Translations under genes and position numbers: made by a program | Origin: Myotis daubentonii | Lineage: Eukaryota > Chordata > Mammalia > Chiroptera > Vespertilionidae | Direction: 5' to 3' | NCBI RefSeq assembly: GCF_963259705.1 | Contig: NC_081844.1 | Span: 35,777,341 to 35,841,340 of the forward strand | Length of the DNA: 64,000 nt | Shown here: positions 23,444 to 34,444 of the stretch, piece after piece | Layout: every line of letters begins with the position of its first letter | How positions within the stretch are numbered: position 1 is the stretch's first letter | The notes under the pieces: model-generated | What the model was told of the DNA's origin: nothing | Database searches by the model: none | What the model saw: only the letters and a program-made list of their open reading frames with translations

Positions 23444-23549
23444 TAGTTAGCCCATGCCTAATGTGATATCTTTTTTTTTTTTCACCTAGTCTTGATTGGT
23501 GATATATTTCCTTAAAGATTAGTCATTGATAACACTTGGGAAGGCAGAA

Positions 23550-23715
23550 GTGAATTGTGGTTAAGAGTAGGTACTTTGGAATCAGAAGCACTTGGGGTCA
23601 GCTCTGTTACTTATTAGCTGTATGACTTTGGGCAGATTGCTTAAAACTGTCTTCTTCCTAGAGTTAAGTATTACCGTAATTATCATTGCTCAATAAATGG
23701 AAGCTACCATGCATA
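23550..23715 (+). mobile_element. MIR SINE
   Basis: 'ttgtggttaagagtaggtac', 'cagctctgttacttattagc', 'gtatgactttgggcag' and 'gctcaataaatgg' are in MIR order. Confidence 0.65.
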
Positions 23716-24185
23716 TCCCATCATCTGGGTCTTCACAAGCCAGCCCCATCATGACTAATGCCCTGCATCACGACTAATATATGAACTTACCTGGGCCTGG
23801 TAGATTGGCAAATATCCACTAGGTGCCAGGAACCTATACAACAGCCCTGTTGGCTCCAGCAGAAGCAGAATCATGAGGCCCTGGATGGTAGCTCTCTTAC
23901 TCTGAATGGGGTTCCAGAGTTCCTTAAACTTGCACTGCATTGACTCCAAGGAAAGTGTCTAACTTTATGCCAATTGTGTTGCATATCAAGGCCCTTGGAC
24001 ATTATTTTATTATGGAATAGTTATGAAAGTAGTTACCTGCATCAGCACATCAAGTGGTTTTAAGGTAGACAGTCTGTCTTCTCTTTCATGCCTATCAGGT
24101 GCTTCTCTCCATGTTACCAACTCCTCCAAAATGCCATCACTTTTACTAACTTAATTGATATGTCTTCCATGGCCTCTTTACTTTC
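23716..24185. other. No gene or repeat recognised
   Basis: Unassigned sequence between a MIR and a VES. Confidence 0.35.
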
Positions 24186-24197
24186 AAAAGTACACCT

Positions 24198-24414
24198 GGT
24201 CCTCAGACTGAAGGGTTGCATGTTCGATTCCGGTCAAGGGCACATACCTCGGTTGCAGGCTCCATACCTGGCCTGGTTGGGGTGTGTGCAGGAGACAACC
24301 CAATTGATCTGTCTCTCTCACATCGATGCTTCTCTCTCTCTGTCTCTCCCCCTCCCTTCCACTCTCTCTAAAAATCAATGGAAAAGAATATCTTTGGGTG
24401 AGAATTAACAACAA
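24198..24414 (+). mobile_element. VES SINE, 5'-truncated
   Basis: Starts inside the tRNA-like head (GGTCCTCAGACTGAAGGG) and continues through 'gttcgattccggtcaagg' to the tail. Perfect 12-bp duplication AAAAGTACACCT (24186-24197, 24415-24426) shows the truncation happened at insertion. Confidence 0.9.
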
Positions 24415-24426
24415 AAAAGTACACCT

Positions 24427-24935
24427 AAAAGCTTCAGAAGTTTGAGAAGATAGGTGTGTGTGTTACAAAATTAGGGGCAAACAGAGGAGACCACCCCGTC
24501 CTTTTCGTAGTAGAACACACAGAAGACTGAAGACAAAGGACAGAAATAGAACAGGATCCTTGCAAATCACAAAGACGCAAATGTTGTTTCTGCTTTTGAT
24601 ACCATCTCTAACTTCCCTACTCTCAGACAATAACAGAGAAAAATCTGCATTACCTAGGATATTACAGGGGGTGTGCTTCTCTTCCAGCAAGTCCCAACCC
24701 TGACTTCACGTCCGGGGCTGACTGCACAACAGAGCTGAAATCATTAGTGAGTCACTGAGTCGGAATCACCTCTACTGAAATGTCAAGTTACAGACATCCT
24801 TTAAAGGACATTGGTAGAGGTGCTAGACATAGTGCTGATTTAGTGAAATGGACGTAAAAGCAGGAAACAGGTGATTTACAAAGGAATTTATGTCCACTCT
24901 TGTATTAAAGAGGATTCTCCTAACAGAACTACTAG
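24427..24935. other. No gene or repeat recognised
   Basis: Unique sequence; frames 24458-24703 and 24463-24690 are shadows of one another on opposite strands and match nothing known. Confidence 0.35.
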
Positions 24936-24994
24936 GCGATACATACATACACATACACATATACATATACATATATGTGTGTGTGTGTGTGTAC
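24936..24994. repeat. (AC/AT)n microsatellite
   Basis: Runs of ATACATACAC then GTGTGTGTGT. Confidence 0.85.
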
Positions 24995-24999
24995 ACATA

Positions 25000-25292
25000 C
25001 AGACAGACAGTCTCCAACGACTGATGGTTTGATCTCAGGATTTTTTTACTTTACAAGGTGTAAAAGTGGTATGTGGTACCATACTCCCGCATGATGCTGG
25101 GCAGCAGCAGTGAGGTGCTTTTGCCCAACGGTAGGATAATGTAAGGGTACGGAGCACGTTTAAGATAGACTAGATCAAGCTATGATGGTTAGCAGGTTAA
25201 GTGCATTAAATGCATTTTTTACTTACTAGATGTTCAACTGACAATGGGTTTAGTGGGATGTAACCCCATCATAAGTCGAGGAGCATCTGTAT
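25000..25292 (+). mobile_element. Old DNA transposon, Tigger-like (family uncertain)
   Basis: Left 'cagtctccaacgactgatgg' and right 'ccccatcataagtcgaggag' form diverged inverted repeats, with 'catgatgctgggcagcagc' inside. This is the layout of an old non-autonomous pogo/Tigger-type element. Name not checked. Confidence 0.45.
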
Positions 25293-25304
25293 ATACAAAT
25301 ACGT

Positions 25305-25727
25305 AAAGGGATTTATTCTAAGGATTGACTTATCCAGTTATGAAGGTTGAGAAGTCCTAAGATCTGCAGCCGGAGACCAGGAGAGCTGATGGTCCAAAGG
25401 CCCACGGCTTGAGACCCAAAAAGAGCCAGTGTTTCCATTTGAGTCAGGAGGCAGGAAAAAGGCCAGTGTGCCAGCTGAAGGCGGGCAGGCAGAAAGAGTT
25501 CCCTTTCACTCAGCCTTTTCGTTATATTCAGGCCTTCAACTGCTGGGTGAGGCTCACCCACACAGGGGAGGGCAATCTGTTTTACTCCATCTACTGAGAT
25601 TCAGGTGTTAATCTCATCCAAAAAGACATTCACAGACACACCCAGAATCATGTTTGACCAAATATCTGGACCCTGTCACCCCTCCTGCCCCAGTCAAATT
25701 GACACATAAAATTAACCACCTCAAGTG
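25305..25727 (-). mobile_element. Old ERVL/MaLR-type LTR
   Basis: Minus strand begins near 'gtggttaattttatgtgtca' and contains 'gggtgtgtctgtgaatg', 'gattaacacctgaatc' and 'tgaaggcctgaatataacg', then GAATAAATCC at the far end. This is a mammalian solo LTR with its polyadenylation signal; subfamily not assigned. Confidence 0.6.
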
Positions 25728-26221
25728 CCTCCTCTTCTGTATTATTTTGGTATTCATGCTATTTAATTCCCTTCAACATAAAGATGGAGAGAATAGTGTG
25801 AGAGCAAATCCTTAATTCTTTTCCTATCGGCACCGCAGCTCCTGCTTCAAATACTGTTGGATTCTTTACTCAGACTCACCTAATGCTGACACATCAGTCC
25901 CTGGACTGGGGTAAGAGTCGTCGTTGCTAAAATTCTTCTTTCCACTGGAGCCCCAGGAGGATGGGAGTTATGGGCGTGGTTTGTATGTGATGTGTGGCCT
26001 TCCTTTGCTGCAGTTATTTTTCAGAGAACAGAATTTAGAGTGTTTAGGACCGTGTCCTCCTGCTTTTCCAACACTTAGCTTTTACGTCCCTCGCTGACAT
26101 TTTCCTCCCTTAAGTCACTTGATGGAGGTGGAGGTTATGGAACTGGGTAGTTGTAATTATTTGCTTTCCTTATGATAGGGTTTTCTTCCGGCAGATCAGA
26201 TCAGTCTCTCTTGGAGGTACA
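25728..26221. other. No gene or repeat recognised
   Basis: Unassigned. Confidence 0.35.
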
Positions 26222-26407
26222 GATCATCCGGTTCTCAAAGTGTAGTGCCTGGTCCAGCAGCCTCAGTATCACCTGGAATGTGTTAGAACGAGAAAAATCT
26301 CGGTTCCCTCCAAACCTAATGAATCAGAAACTCCCAGGGCGGGACCCAGAAATCTGCATCATAACAAGCTTCCTGGGTGATTCTGATGCCTACTCAAAAC
26401 TTGAGAT
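26222..26407. mobile_element. hAT-Charlie MITE, MER5-like
   Basis: 'ggttctcaaagtgtagtgcc', 'agcagcctcagtatcacctg', 'cagaaactcccagggcggg' and 'ctgggtgattctgatgcc' follow MER5A order. Ancient, mammal-wide; unrelated to the young hATs elsewhere in the window. Confidence 0.65.
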
Positions 26408-26664
26408 GCCTTAGCTGGTTTGGCTCAGTGGATAGAGCATCAGCCTGCGGACTGAAGGGGCCCGGATTCAATTCTGGTCAAGGGCCCATGCCTGGGTTGC
26501 GGGCTCGACCACCCAGTGGGGGGCATGCAGGAGGCAGCTGATCGATGATTTTTTCTCATCTTTGATGTATCTCTCTCTCACTTTCTCTGCCTCCCTCTTC
26601 CCCTTCTTCCCTCCCTCCCTGAAATCAATAAAAATGTATTTTAAAAACAAAACAAAACAAACCC
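26408..26664 (+). mobile_element. VES SINE
   Basis: Starts GCCTTAGCTGGTTTGGCTC, carries 'gatagagcatcagcctgcgg', and ends in an AAAACAAAACAAAAC tail. Inserted at the end of a MER5-like element. The flanks (AAACTTGAGA, AACCCTGAGA) may be a decayed duplication. Confidence 0.88.
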
Positions 26665-27130
26665 TGAGAACCTCGGGTCTAGTCTATTTGCAGTTAAGAT
26701 GCTTGGTGGTGATGCATATCTTGAAATTGAGCCAAAAGCTAAAAAGGCAACAAACCATAATCCCAGAGAACTTTGATGTCTCTTGGTAGTGCGATAAAGA
26801 AGATAAGAACTCGTGTTCTTCTGTGAAAAGTATAGAACAGGCAAACCTAAATTGCTGAACAATTGAAACACAGGTTATACTTCCTGTGGTCCAAATGCTG
26901 TGACATGGAGGAGGGAGAGGAGACTCATGCAAGTAAATTTGCTATCGTGGTTGTGCCTTTTAGCATTTCCTTACCTCTGTTGGCTGACAGAGTCTCTGAA
27001 GATCAGGTTGAAGAAGCTCATGATATGTGAACAGTGTTTAAGCACACTTATTGTTATTGTTACTGTCAGCAACCAAAGGACTGAATGCTTCCTGGGCTCT
27101 GTTTAAAAAAAACACCCACAAATCTTCGAG
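26665..27130. other. No gene or repeat recognised
   Basis: Unassigned; overlapping minus frames at 26641-26932 have no recognisable domain. Confidence 0.35.
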
Positions 27131-27206
27131 CCCTGGCCAGGTAGCTCAGTTGGTTAGAGCATCGTCCTGATATGCCTGGGTCTCAGGTTCTCTTCCTGGG
27201 CTCAGA
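27131..27206 (+). mobile_element. VES-type SINE head, 3'-truncated
   Basis: GCCCTGGCCAGGTAGCTCAG, 'ttggttagagcatcgtcc' and a degraded B-box ('caggttctcttcctgg') give only the tRNA-like head. Not a functional tRNA gene: no acceptor stem pairing and no terminator. Confidence 0.7.
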
Positions 27207-27214
27207 AGTTATCA

Positions 27215-27600
27215 TATAAACAGTGGAGATTCGTTAAAGAGATTTAACCAAGGAGGAGGTGAGGTGGCAGCATGCGGGATGAAATGATTAGGGAAGATGA
27301 GAGTTGTCAGCGCCCACACCCAGGCAGTGGTGGTCATGGAACTGTCTGTACTTGGAGACCAACCAGAGTGAGTGAGAGGAAGTAGGACGCTGAGGAGTTG
27401 AAGGTGACTACATGGGTGGCAGTGCTACCCTACAGCCCAGGTGGTTAAAATAGATGCTGGGTAGGTGTCGGAGGAGATATTAGGTTCATTTTAGACATAC
27501 TAAGTTTAGGAAGGTCCAGAAAGCAACTGAACATTTTGGGGGCTCAGAGAAGAGGCCAGGGGTGAGTGATTCTCAAATGTAGCATACCTGTGTTTAAACA
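27215..27600 (+). mobile_element. Ancient interspersed repeat fragment, family uncertain
   Basis: 'aggttcattttagacatac', 'agtttaggaaggtccagaaa', 'gctcagagaagaggccagg' resemble a purine-rich mammal-wide repeat; related text occurs at 36001-36769 and 37600-37760. I cannot name the family. Confidence 0.35.
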
Positions 27601-27696
27601 AATAACCACATCCACCTCTGGGTGGCTGAGGTCATTTAGAGAAAGAATATAGCTCCATAAAAGAAGGGGCCTGGACATTAAAGGGACAGGGAAGAG

Positions 27697-27892
27697 CCTA
27701 GCCAGTTTGGCTCAGTGGATAGAGCATCGGCCCGAGGAATGAAGGATCCGGGGTTTGATTCAAGTCAAGAGCACATACCTTGGTTGCAGGCTTGATCCCC
27801 GGCCCTGCTTGGGGTGTGGGAGGGAACCAATCAATGTGTCTCTCTCACATCAATGTTTCTGTTTCTCCCCCTCACTTCCACTCTCCTTAAAA

Positions 27893-27935
<43 letters not shown>

Positions 27936-27989
27936 AATCAATGGAAAAATTATCCTTGTGTGAGGATTATTAAAAAGCAAACAAACAAA
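27697..27989 (+). mobile_element. VES SINE with expanded tail microsatellite
   Basis: Head GCCTAGCCAGTTTGGCTCAG, then 'catcaatgtttctg'. The tail holds a (TAAA)n array at 27891-27936. Flanks AGGGACAGGGAAG and AGGGACAGAGGAAG are a likely target duplication. Confidence 0.85.
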
Positions 27990-28045
27990 AGAAGGGACAG
28001 AGGAAGGCAATCCAGAATGGCAGGAAGCAGAGACATGGAGTCCAG

Positions 28046-28230
28046 GCAGCATTTCTCAAATCTGTGTGTCAGAATCGCTGGAGAGCTTGTTGAAACAGAT
28101 CATGGGCTCCCACACACAGAGCTTCTGATTTAGTGGGTCTGGAGGGGGCTGAGAATTGCATTGCATTTGAAATGCACTCCATGCAATGCTGACGCTGCTG
28201 GCCCATGCCACACTGGGTGACATTGGAATA
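28046..28230. mobile_element. hAT-Charlie MITE, MER5-like
   Basis: 'cagcatttctcaaatctgtg', 'gtcagaatcgctggagagc', 'cttctgatttagtgggtctg' and 'ctgacgctgctggcccatg' follow MER5. Confidence 0.65.
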
Positions 28231-29270
28231 GGCCAGAGAGTGGTCATTGGAGGGTAGGTTGAAGTTTCTGGGGTGTAACGCCCTTGGGCATGTTTATAGG
28301 TCGAGGTGAAGGAGGTAGCAGACTCACAGGGAAACTGGACACCCTGGAGAGAGAAGGGAGGATGAATGAAGGAGAGGCGCGGACAAGATAAGAGGAATGG
28401 CATGCAAGGAAGATGGAGGCCCCGGAGATGGTCACAGTACAAGTAGTACAGGGCCGTGGCGTCCACTTTGAAAACCAAAGCCCCTTTGAGTAAGATGATT
28501 GTCTTGTAGCTTCTCCTTCTGTTTTGCCTTTTTATCTCCTACCTCCTCGAGCTGCTGTTTACTTGACCTTTCGACTCCCCTACGGTGCCTAGGAGCCGTG
28601 GTCTCTGCCCAGATCCTCCGGGCTGTCACTTCCCTGTACAGACACAGAAGGAGACGACTCGCTACAGACGAGTGATCAGTGATGAATAGGCTTTCAGCAG
28701 CACAAGGCATTTCAAGGATAAAGGGAGATTTCAAAAAACATGTTTGATCACTGTTGCTGGGATTGTGCTTCGGCCACCTTCTTGCTAGAATTGCCGTCAA
28801 GCTCTTTGACAGCTGCCCTGGGACATCACTCCCGGTAATGCAGTCAGAGAGAGGAACAAAGGCGCAGCTCGCTCTCCTCTGCTCTCTGAAGCCTGCTTCC
28901 CTGTAGCCTCAGAGCCCTCGGACAAGCTAGAGACGCTTCAAAACTCACTTTGTACGATTAAAAAAGGAAACCGACCACCATTCCTGTGACAGCTGTGAGC
29001 AGCTCTGCGTCTGTGTGTCACCCTGTCGGAGTTCAAGACAACAGAAAGTTATTGAGGGCTGCCGCAGAACAGGCACCATAAACGGCACCAAGGTCCAAGC
29101 TCAGCAAAACAGGCCGGGAACCTGAGGGGGTCCTTCATGTCCCTTTTCTTTCCCGAGTCCTGGACCAGCTGATAATAGGTAGAGGAAACAGACCAGCATT
29201 AAAATATCATCTTCTTTGCTGCTGAAAGCTGGTCAGAGAGTGTAACTTGGACCCAACGCCAAATAGGTTT
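28231..29270. other. Unique sequence, no gene supported
   Basis: A 122-codon minus frame (28432-28800) is open but has no domain or codon pattern I can support. No recognised repeat from 28400 to 29270, which makes it one of the longer repeat-poor stretches. Confidence 0.35.
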
Positions 29271-29282
29271 CCCATTTCTTTT

Positions 29283-29475
29283 CTTTTTTTTTTTTTTTAA
29301 TATGTTTTTATTGGATTAAAAAATATTTTTAGAGATAGAGGAAGGGAGAGGGAGAGAGAGATAGAAACCCCCTAGATTGAGCCCACAACCCGGGCATGTA
29401 CCCTGATTGGGAATCAAACCGGTGACCTCTTGGTACATGGGGCGATGCTCAATTCAGTGAGCCATACTGACTGGG
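29283..29475 (-). mobile_element. VES SINE, diverged
   Basis: Minus-strand copy with head GAGCCATACTGACTGGGC and a poly-T start. Target duplication CCCATTTCTTTT (29271-29282 and 29476-29487) is perfect. Confidence 0.88.
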
Positions 29476-29817
29476 CCCATTTCTTTTCCCAGAAGTTAAA
29501 CTTTCCCCCTAGACATAGGCAAACTCACCGGGAACTGTTTTATCCCTTACCACGTGAAGGACAGAAGAAAGCATTCAGCCAGTGGGGCAGACATATCTGA
29601 AAGAGAAATCCAAAAGCAGCCTGGGCAGTGAGAGTGTAATGACCCTGAACCTGTTCTCATTAGTCATGTAAGTAATGTTATCTTCCTTGAGGAGGAGGAA
29701 GAGAAATGGGCAGAGAGAAGGATGGAAGCTATTTCAAAGCCATGGGGAGAGAGTGTTTCCTATATTCTTAAAAAAAAAAATTTTTTTTTAAATTTACAGG
29801 TAGGGGCAGAGGGATAT

Positions 29818-29820
<3 letters not shown>

Positions 29821-29894
<74 letters not shown>
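29821..29894. repeat. (TA)n(GA)n compound microsatellite
   Basis: 17 TA units run straight into 20 GA units inside the purine-rich part of a VES. Confidence 0.95.
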
Positions 29895-29899
<5 letters not shown>

Positions 29900-29986
29900 T
29901 GTTGTTCCACTTATGGTTGATTCTGGTATGTGCCCTGACCAGGAATCCAACCTGAAACCTTGGTGCATCAGGATGACTTTCTAACC

Positions 29987-30297
29987 CAGTGGTTCTCAAC
30001 CTGTGGGTCGTGACCCCTTTGGGGGTCGAACGACCCTTTCACAGGGGTCGCCTAAGACCATTGGAAAACACATATATAATTACATATTGTTTTTGTGATT
30101 AATCACTATGCTTTAATTATGTTCAATTTGTAACAATGAAAATACATCCTGCATATCAGATATTTACATTACGATTCATAACAGTAGCAAAATTACAGTT
30201 ATGAAGTAGCCACGAAATTAATTTTATGGTTGGGGGTCACCACAACATGAGGACCTGTATTAAAGGGTCGCGGCATTAGGAAGGTTGAGAACCACTG
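29987..30297. mobile_element. Non-autonomous hAT, 311 bp
   Basis: Terminal repeats CAGTGGTTCTCAACC and GGTTGAGAACCACTG; perfect 8-bp duplication TTCTAACC (29979-29986, 30298-30305). It is the same family as 17715-18026, in opposite orientation. Confidence 0.92.
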
Positions 30298-30321
30298 TTC
30301 TAACCAACGGAGCTGGTTATG

Positions 30322-30984
30322 TTCTTCATCAGAGCAAGAAGAGCATGGTTTCTCTTACATCATCTAACCGTTGGAGCACTTAACCCATAGGTTGACCTCT
30401 GGCCAACCCAGGACAGGGATGCCCTTCTGCAGTAGGCGTGTTGGAATGAAAAGACCACTCTCAGGGGGTTGTATTCCAGACATCAACAGCAGTTTGGCTC
30501 CGCCTTTCATGAGACCTCTCCCTTATAAACATAGCACCTTTGTGTAGCTGCCTGGGACCCTCCATGGGCTTTCAGCTTTGCCTGCAGAAGAGTCCATAAA
30601 GGGACAGAGCGGCGTGTTGACTCAATTAACCCCAGCACTATACTCTGCTCCAAATCAAGGTTCATTTTCTATCCTGGTTCTCATTTCAAGATGTCCAGCC
30701 ATGTTTTGCTCTGACCTCAAACTGTAGCATCAAAGTCCTCCAGTCATGCCACGCCAGCAACATTAAGTGGCCCTGCGTTGGAACACTCCTCCCATTCTTA
30801 AATCCCAGAAGGCAATTCAAGTCCCTGCCTCTGGAAGCTCTCAATCTGATCGAATAAGACAGAGGCTTAAACAAATAATTACAACCCAATCTGAGCATTT
30901 GAGGGTAAAATAAAAACATTTACAGCAGCTTAGAGGAGGCAGCATTAATTCTCTCTGAGACAGTGGGGAAAGGTTTCACATAAA
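30322..30984. other. No gene or repeat recognised
   Basis: Unassigned. Confidence 0.35.
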
Positions 30985-31433
30985 TGATTTTTAAAAATCT
31001 TTTTTGTTTTAAAAAAATTTCCAAGCTTCCAGAACAGATGCAAGCATGGTAAACATTAACTCAGATTCACCAGTCGTTAACATTTTGCTGTATTTTTTCC
31101 TTCTCTCTCTGGATACAGTCCCCATCCCCATCCCTACATTATTATTGTTGCTGTTAATTTTGCCGAAACATTTTAAAGTTGCTGACATCATAATCCTTTG
31201 CCCCTAAATACCTCAGGATGTATTTCTTAAGAACAAAGACATTCTCTTGCATATAACCCCAGTGCAATTTTTAAATTCAGGAAATTTAATATTGCTGTCA
31301 TGCTATTATATAATAAAGAATCCATTTTCAAAATTTCACTACTTGTTTCAATAATGTATTCTACAGTAGTTTTTTTCCCCCCAATCCAACATCCAACTCA
31401 GGTTTACACTGCCTTTAGTTGTCATGTTTCTTT
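30985..31433 (-). mobile_element. Old L1 3' UTR in reverse, left of a retrocopy
   Basis: 'catggtaaacattaactcag', 'gttaacattttgctgtattt', 'ctcttgcatataaccccag' and 'aggtttacactgcctttag' read as L1M 3' UTR in reverse. The copy continues beyond 31514. Confidence 0.55.
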
Positions 31434-31514
31434 TTCTTCTTTTTTTTTTTTTTATGAGTTTATTTGAGCCAAAGGTGACGACAATTGCCGGGAAACAAGA
31501 TCTCAAATGCTCCC
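31434..31514 (-). pseudogene. Processed retrocopy of an unidentified mRNA 3' end
   Basis: Minus strand carries about 60 bases of transcript 3' end (TTTGGCTCAAATAAACTCAT) followed by a poly-A run. The AATAAA signal sits a few bases before the A-run. A 17-bp duplication AGTTGTCATG(T/C)TTCTTT flanks it (31417-31433, 31515-31531), so it was made by L1 machinery and is severely 5'-truncated. I do not recognise the parent gene. Confidence 0.75.
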
Positions 31515-31530
31515 AGTTGTCATGCTTCTT

Positions 31531-31975
31531 TAGTCTCCTTTGATCACGAACACATTTCCTCAGCCTGCCCCTCCTCCCTCCCTCCCTCCTTCTTCCCTCC
31601 TAACTTCCTTTCTTTTTTCATGCCATTGACATTTTTAGAGTAAAGACCAGCTTGGTAAAATGTTCCTCAACTTGGGTTTGTTTGATTGTTACCTCATGTT
31701 TACCTTGCCTCATACTTTCTTCTCCTTTGTAAATAATTTCAGATTTACATAAATGCCAGAACTATATAGTTTTACAACTTATTTTTTTTTGGTAATTTTC
31801 AAACGATTCTTACATGGATTGACCAATTTTTGACATTTTGCTGAATTTGTTATATTGTTCTCTCTCTTTCCCTTTTTGTATGTTTGTGTATGTACATGTA
31901 TAGAATAGTGTTTAAAAAAATCTAAACCAATTAAGAATAGGTGTCACCCTTTAAGTGACAACATAAAATTAAATA
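31531..31975 (-). mobile_element. Old L1 3' UTR in reverse, continued
   Basis: 'gtaaataatttcagatttac', 'cttacatggattgaccaat' and 'tgacattttgctgaatttg' resemble the preceding 3' UTR and may be a second copy. Contains a CCTCC-rich stretch near 31570. Confidence 0.45.
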
Positions 31976-31979
31976 AATT

Positions 31980-32496
31980 AAAAAAAATAAAATTGTATAT
32001 ATATTTAAGGTATACAACATGATGATTTTGTGTAGATATACATATTGAAATGATTACAATTAAACTAATTAATATTTCCATTTTTCTCAACCCAAAATAG
32101 TTACCATTTTTTTTTTTTTGGTATGATGAGAGCACCTGAAATCCACCTCTTAGCAAATTTCCAGTATTAAATCCAGTATTATTAACTGTAGTCATTACGT
32201 TGTTAGATCTCTAGACTTACTCATCCTACATAACTGCAACTTTGTACTCTTTATCCAATAACTCCCCATTTCCCACCCCTCCATACCCCTGGCAACCATC
32301 ATCCTACTCTCTGCCTCTGTGTATTTGACTCTCAGATTCCAAGGAGATCATGCAGATTTTTTTATTTTTGCATCTGGCTTATTTCACTTAGTATAATGTC
32401 CTCCAGGTTCATCCATGTTGTCACAATGGCAGAATATTATTCTCTTTTAAGGCTGAATAATATTCCATTGTCTATATTTACATATATATATATATA
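31980..32496 (-). mobile_element. L1 (L1MA-type) in reverse, left part
   Basis: 'acctcttagcaaatttccag', 'cctggcaaccatcatcctac', 'catctggcttatttcactta' and 'ataatattccattgtctata' are the L1 3' region in reverse. The copy stops in a TA-rich site at about 32496 and resumes at 34813; everything between is later insertion or microsatellite growth. Confidence 0.75.
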
Positions 32497-33037
32497 CCTA
32501 TACTAATAAAAGCCTATCAGTGGTTCTCAACCTTCTGGCCGTTTAAATATAGTTCCTCATGTTGTGACCCAACCATAAAATTATTTTCGTTGCTACTTCA
32601 TAACTGTAATGTTGCTACTATTATGAATCGTAATGTAAATATCTGATATGCGGGATGGTCTTAGGCAAGCCCTGTGAAAGGGTCATTCGACCGCCAAAGG
32701 GGTCGCGACCCACAGGTTGAGAACCGCTGGCCTAGGTGGTCGTCACGCCCTCATGCCATCACGCCATCACAATCCATCACCAGGGTGGGTGGGGCTTAAC
32801 GCTGCATGTGACCCATGCGGCTTCCGCTGGGGTTCCCGTGGCCCCACGTGTGCTGTGGAGGTGGGACCCCCGGCTCCAGCCTACCTCTTTGGGGCAATCC
32901 ATCGAGGAACCCCAGATGGTTGGGCGGGGCCTACCTCTTTGGGGCAATTGATCGTGGGGCTCCTGCACTGTGAGAGGGCACAGGCCAGGCTAGGGGACCC
33001 CCTCCGAGTGCATGAATTTCGTGCACCAAGCCACTAG
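32497..33037 (+). mobile_element. HeliBat-type Helitron, interrupted by a hAT
   Basis: Starts CCTATACTAATAAAAGCC, interrupted at 32518-32729, resumes 'gcctaggtggtcgtcacgcc' and ends GTGCATGAATTTCGTGCAC, CAAGCCACTAG, with host T. Internal sequence is GC-rich and partly duplicated: 'cctacctctttggggcaat' occurs twice. Confidence 0.8.
32518..32729. mobile_element. Non-autonomous hAT with internal deletion, 212 bp
   Basis: Ends CAGTGGTTCTCAACC and GGTTGAGAACCGCTG. Compared with 17715-18026 about 100 bp are missing from the middle. Flanks AAGCCTAT and GCCTAGGT do not match exactly; a two-base loss at the left is likely. Confidence 0.85.
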
Positions 33038-33051
33038 TATGTATCTATCTA

Positions 33052-33589
33052 TCCTATCTAATAAAGAGGGAATATGTTAATTGACCATCATACCCTCACA
33101 AGGTGGCGGCACCCACAGCCAATAAAGAGGGAATATGCTAATTGACTGCCACAACCTCAAAGATGGCAGTGCCCATAGCCACAAGATGGCAGCGCCCATT
33201 CCCCTCAGCCCCACCAGGGCAGCAGGCACACGGCATGGCTGGGCCTGTCCCCAGGCGGGTCCAGCCACTCCGCACGCCTGTCTCTGGAGTCCCTCAGCCC
33301 CCTGCCACCCAGGGCCAGCCCGAGGCACAGGCAAGCCTCAGATGTCAGCTGCCCAGCTGATGCCCGAGGTGCAGGCAAGCCTTGGATGGTGGCTGCCCAG
33401 CCGCCCAGGGCCGCCCGAGGCTCAGGTAACCAGGGCCAGCTGAGGCTTGTGCTGCCAGCAGTGGCAGCAGCAGAGGTGTGATGGGGGCGTCGCCTTCCGC
33501 CCCTGAGGGCTCCCGGACTGTGAGAGGGGGCAGGCTGGGCTGAGGAACCCCCTCTTCAGTGCATGAATTTGCATGCACCGGGTCACTAG
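33052..33589 (+). mobile_element. HeliBat-type Helitron
   Basis: Begins TCCTATCTAATAAAGAGGG, ends GCATGAATTTGCATGC, then ACCGGGTCACTAG. Near the 5' end the 'aataaagagggaatatg' block is present twice, and an AAGATGGCAG-type motif appears twice. No helicase coding sequence. Confidence 0.82.
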
Positions 33590-33601
33590 TATGTATATGT
33601 G

Positions 33602-33670
<69 letters not shown>

Positions 33671-33710
33671 TATTTATATATATATATATATTATTATATA
33701 TATATATATA
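33590..33710. repeat. (GT)n(AT)n compound microsatellite
   Basis: GT run to 33650, then interrupted AT run to 33710, lying between two Helitrons. Probably grown from the TA-rich L1 target. Confidence 0.92.
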
Positions 33711-34444
33711 TTAGAGGCTTGGTACATGAAATTCATGCACAGGGGGTGGGGGTGGGGGAGAGCGGGGTCCCTCAGTCCAGCCTGTGCTCTCAGACATCCC
33801 TCATGCTGCATTCACCAGTGCCCATACTTTTCATACAGGTGAAAGGCATCTTGCTGTTGTATGGGCAGCTACATTTTTTTGCCCTGATTATAAAAAGTAG
33901 TACATAATACGATCCTTCTGAGGCAGTAGTACCATTTTCCCCATCTTATGGGTGGAAAAACTGAAGCAGAGAGGTTAAGTAATTGGCTTTGTCACACAGT
34001 TATAAGTGTCAGAATCAGGGCTGACCACAAAATGGTCACAAGCCAGAGTCCACAAGCCAGAGTCCATGCATGTCATCGCTGCATCATCCTGTTTTTTCAG
34101 TGTTAGAGTAGCCTTGCCAGGTTTTAATTTTTAAATCTAAGGGACTGTTCCCAATATATAGGGTAGGGTCCCTAAGCCTGGCCAGTGATCAGGGCCAATC
34201 TGCGGGGCAACCAGCAAGTGGGGTGATCAGCCCCCCCCACCACTGATCAGCCCCCCACCCCCCCACTGGCACCCGCCTTGGCTGGCGACCTGGCACCGCC
34301 TGCTGGCTGGCCCCACCCCAGATTGCCGCTACAGGTCACCTCCCTCTCCTGTGTTGAGCGTCTGACCCCTGGTGGCCACTGCACATAATGGCGACCGATC
34401 GTTCTTCGGGTCGTTCGATTTGCATATTAGGGTTTTATTATATA

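Larger units (their letters stand above)
29768..30321 (-). mobile_element. VES-type SINE interrupted by a hAT
   Basis: Minus-strand SINE whose tail side (29768-29986) has an expanded (TA)n(GA)n tract. The head is cut by the hAT at 29987-30297 and resumes as TTCTAACCAACGGAGCTGG. The hAT is therefore younger than this SINE. Confidence 0.7.

Noticed and set aside
27131..27206. Possible tRNA gene
   Set aside because: It has A-box and B-box-like text but no acceptor stem and no terminator; it is a truncated SINE head.
28432..28800. 122-codon minus frame
   Set aside because: No domain, no homology recognised and overlapping frames on the same strand; likely chance.
33034..33596. Repeated CTAGTATGTAT after two Helitrons as evidence of segment duplication
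   Set aside because: The flank is a TATC/TATG-rich microsatellite, so insertion of the second element within it explains the match.
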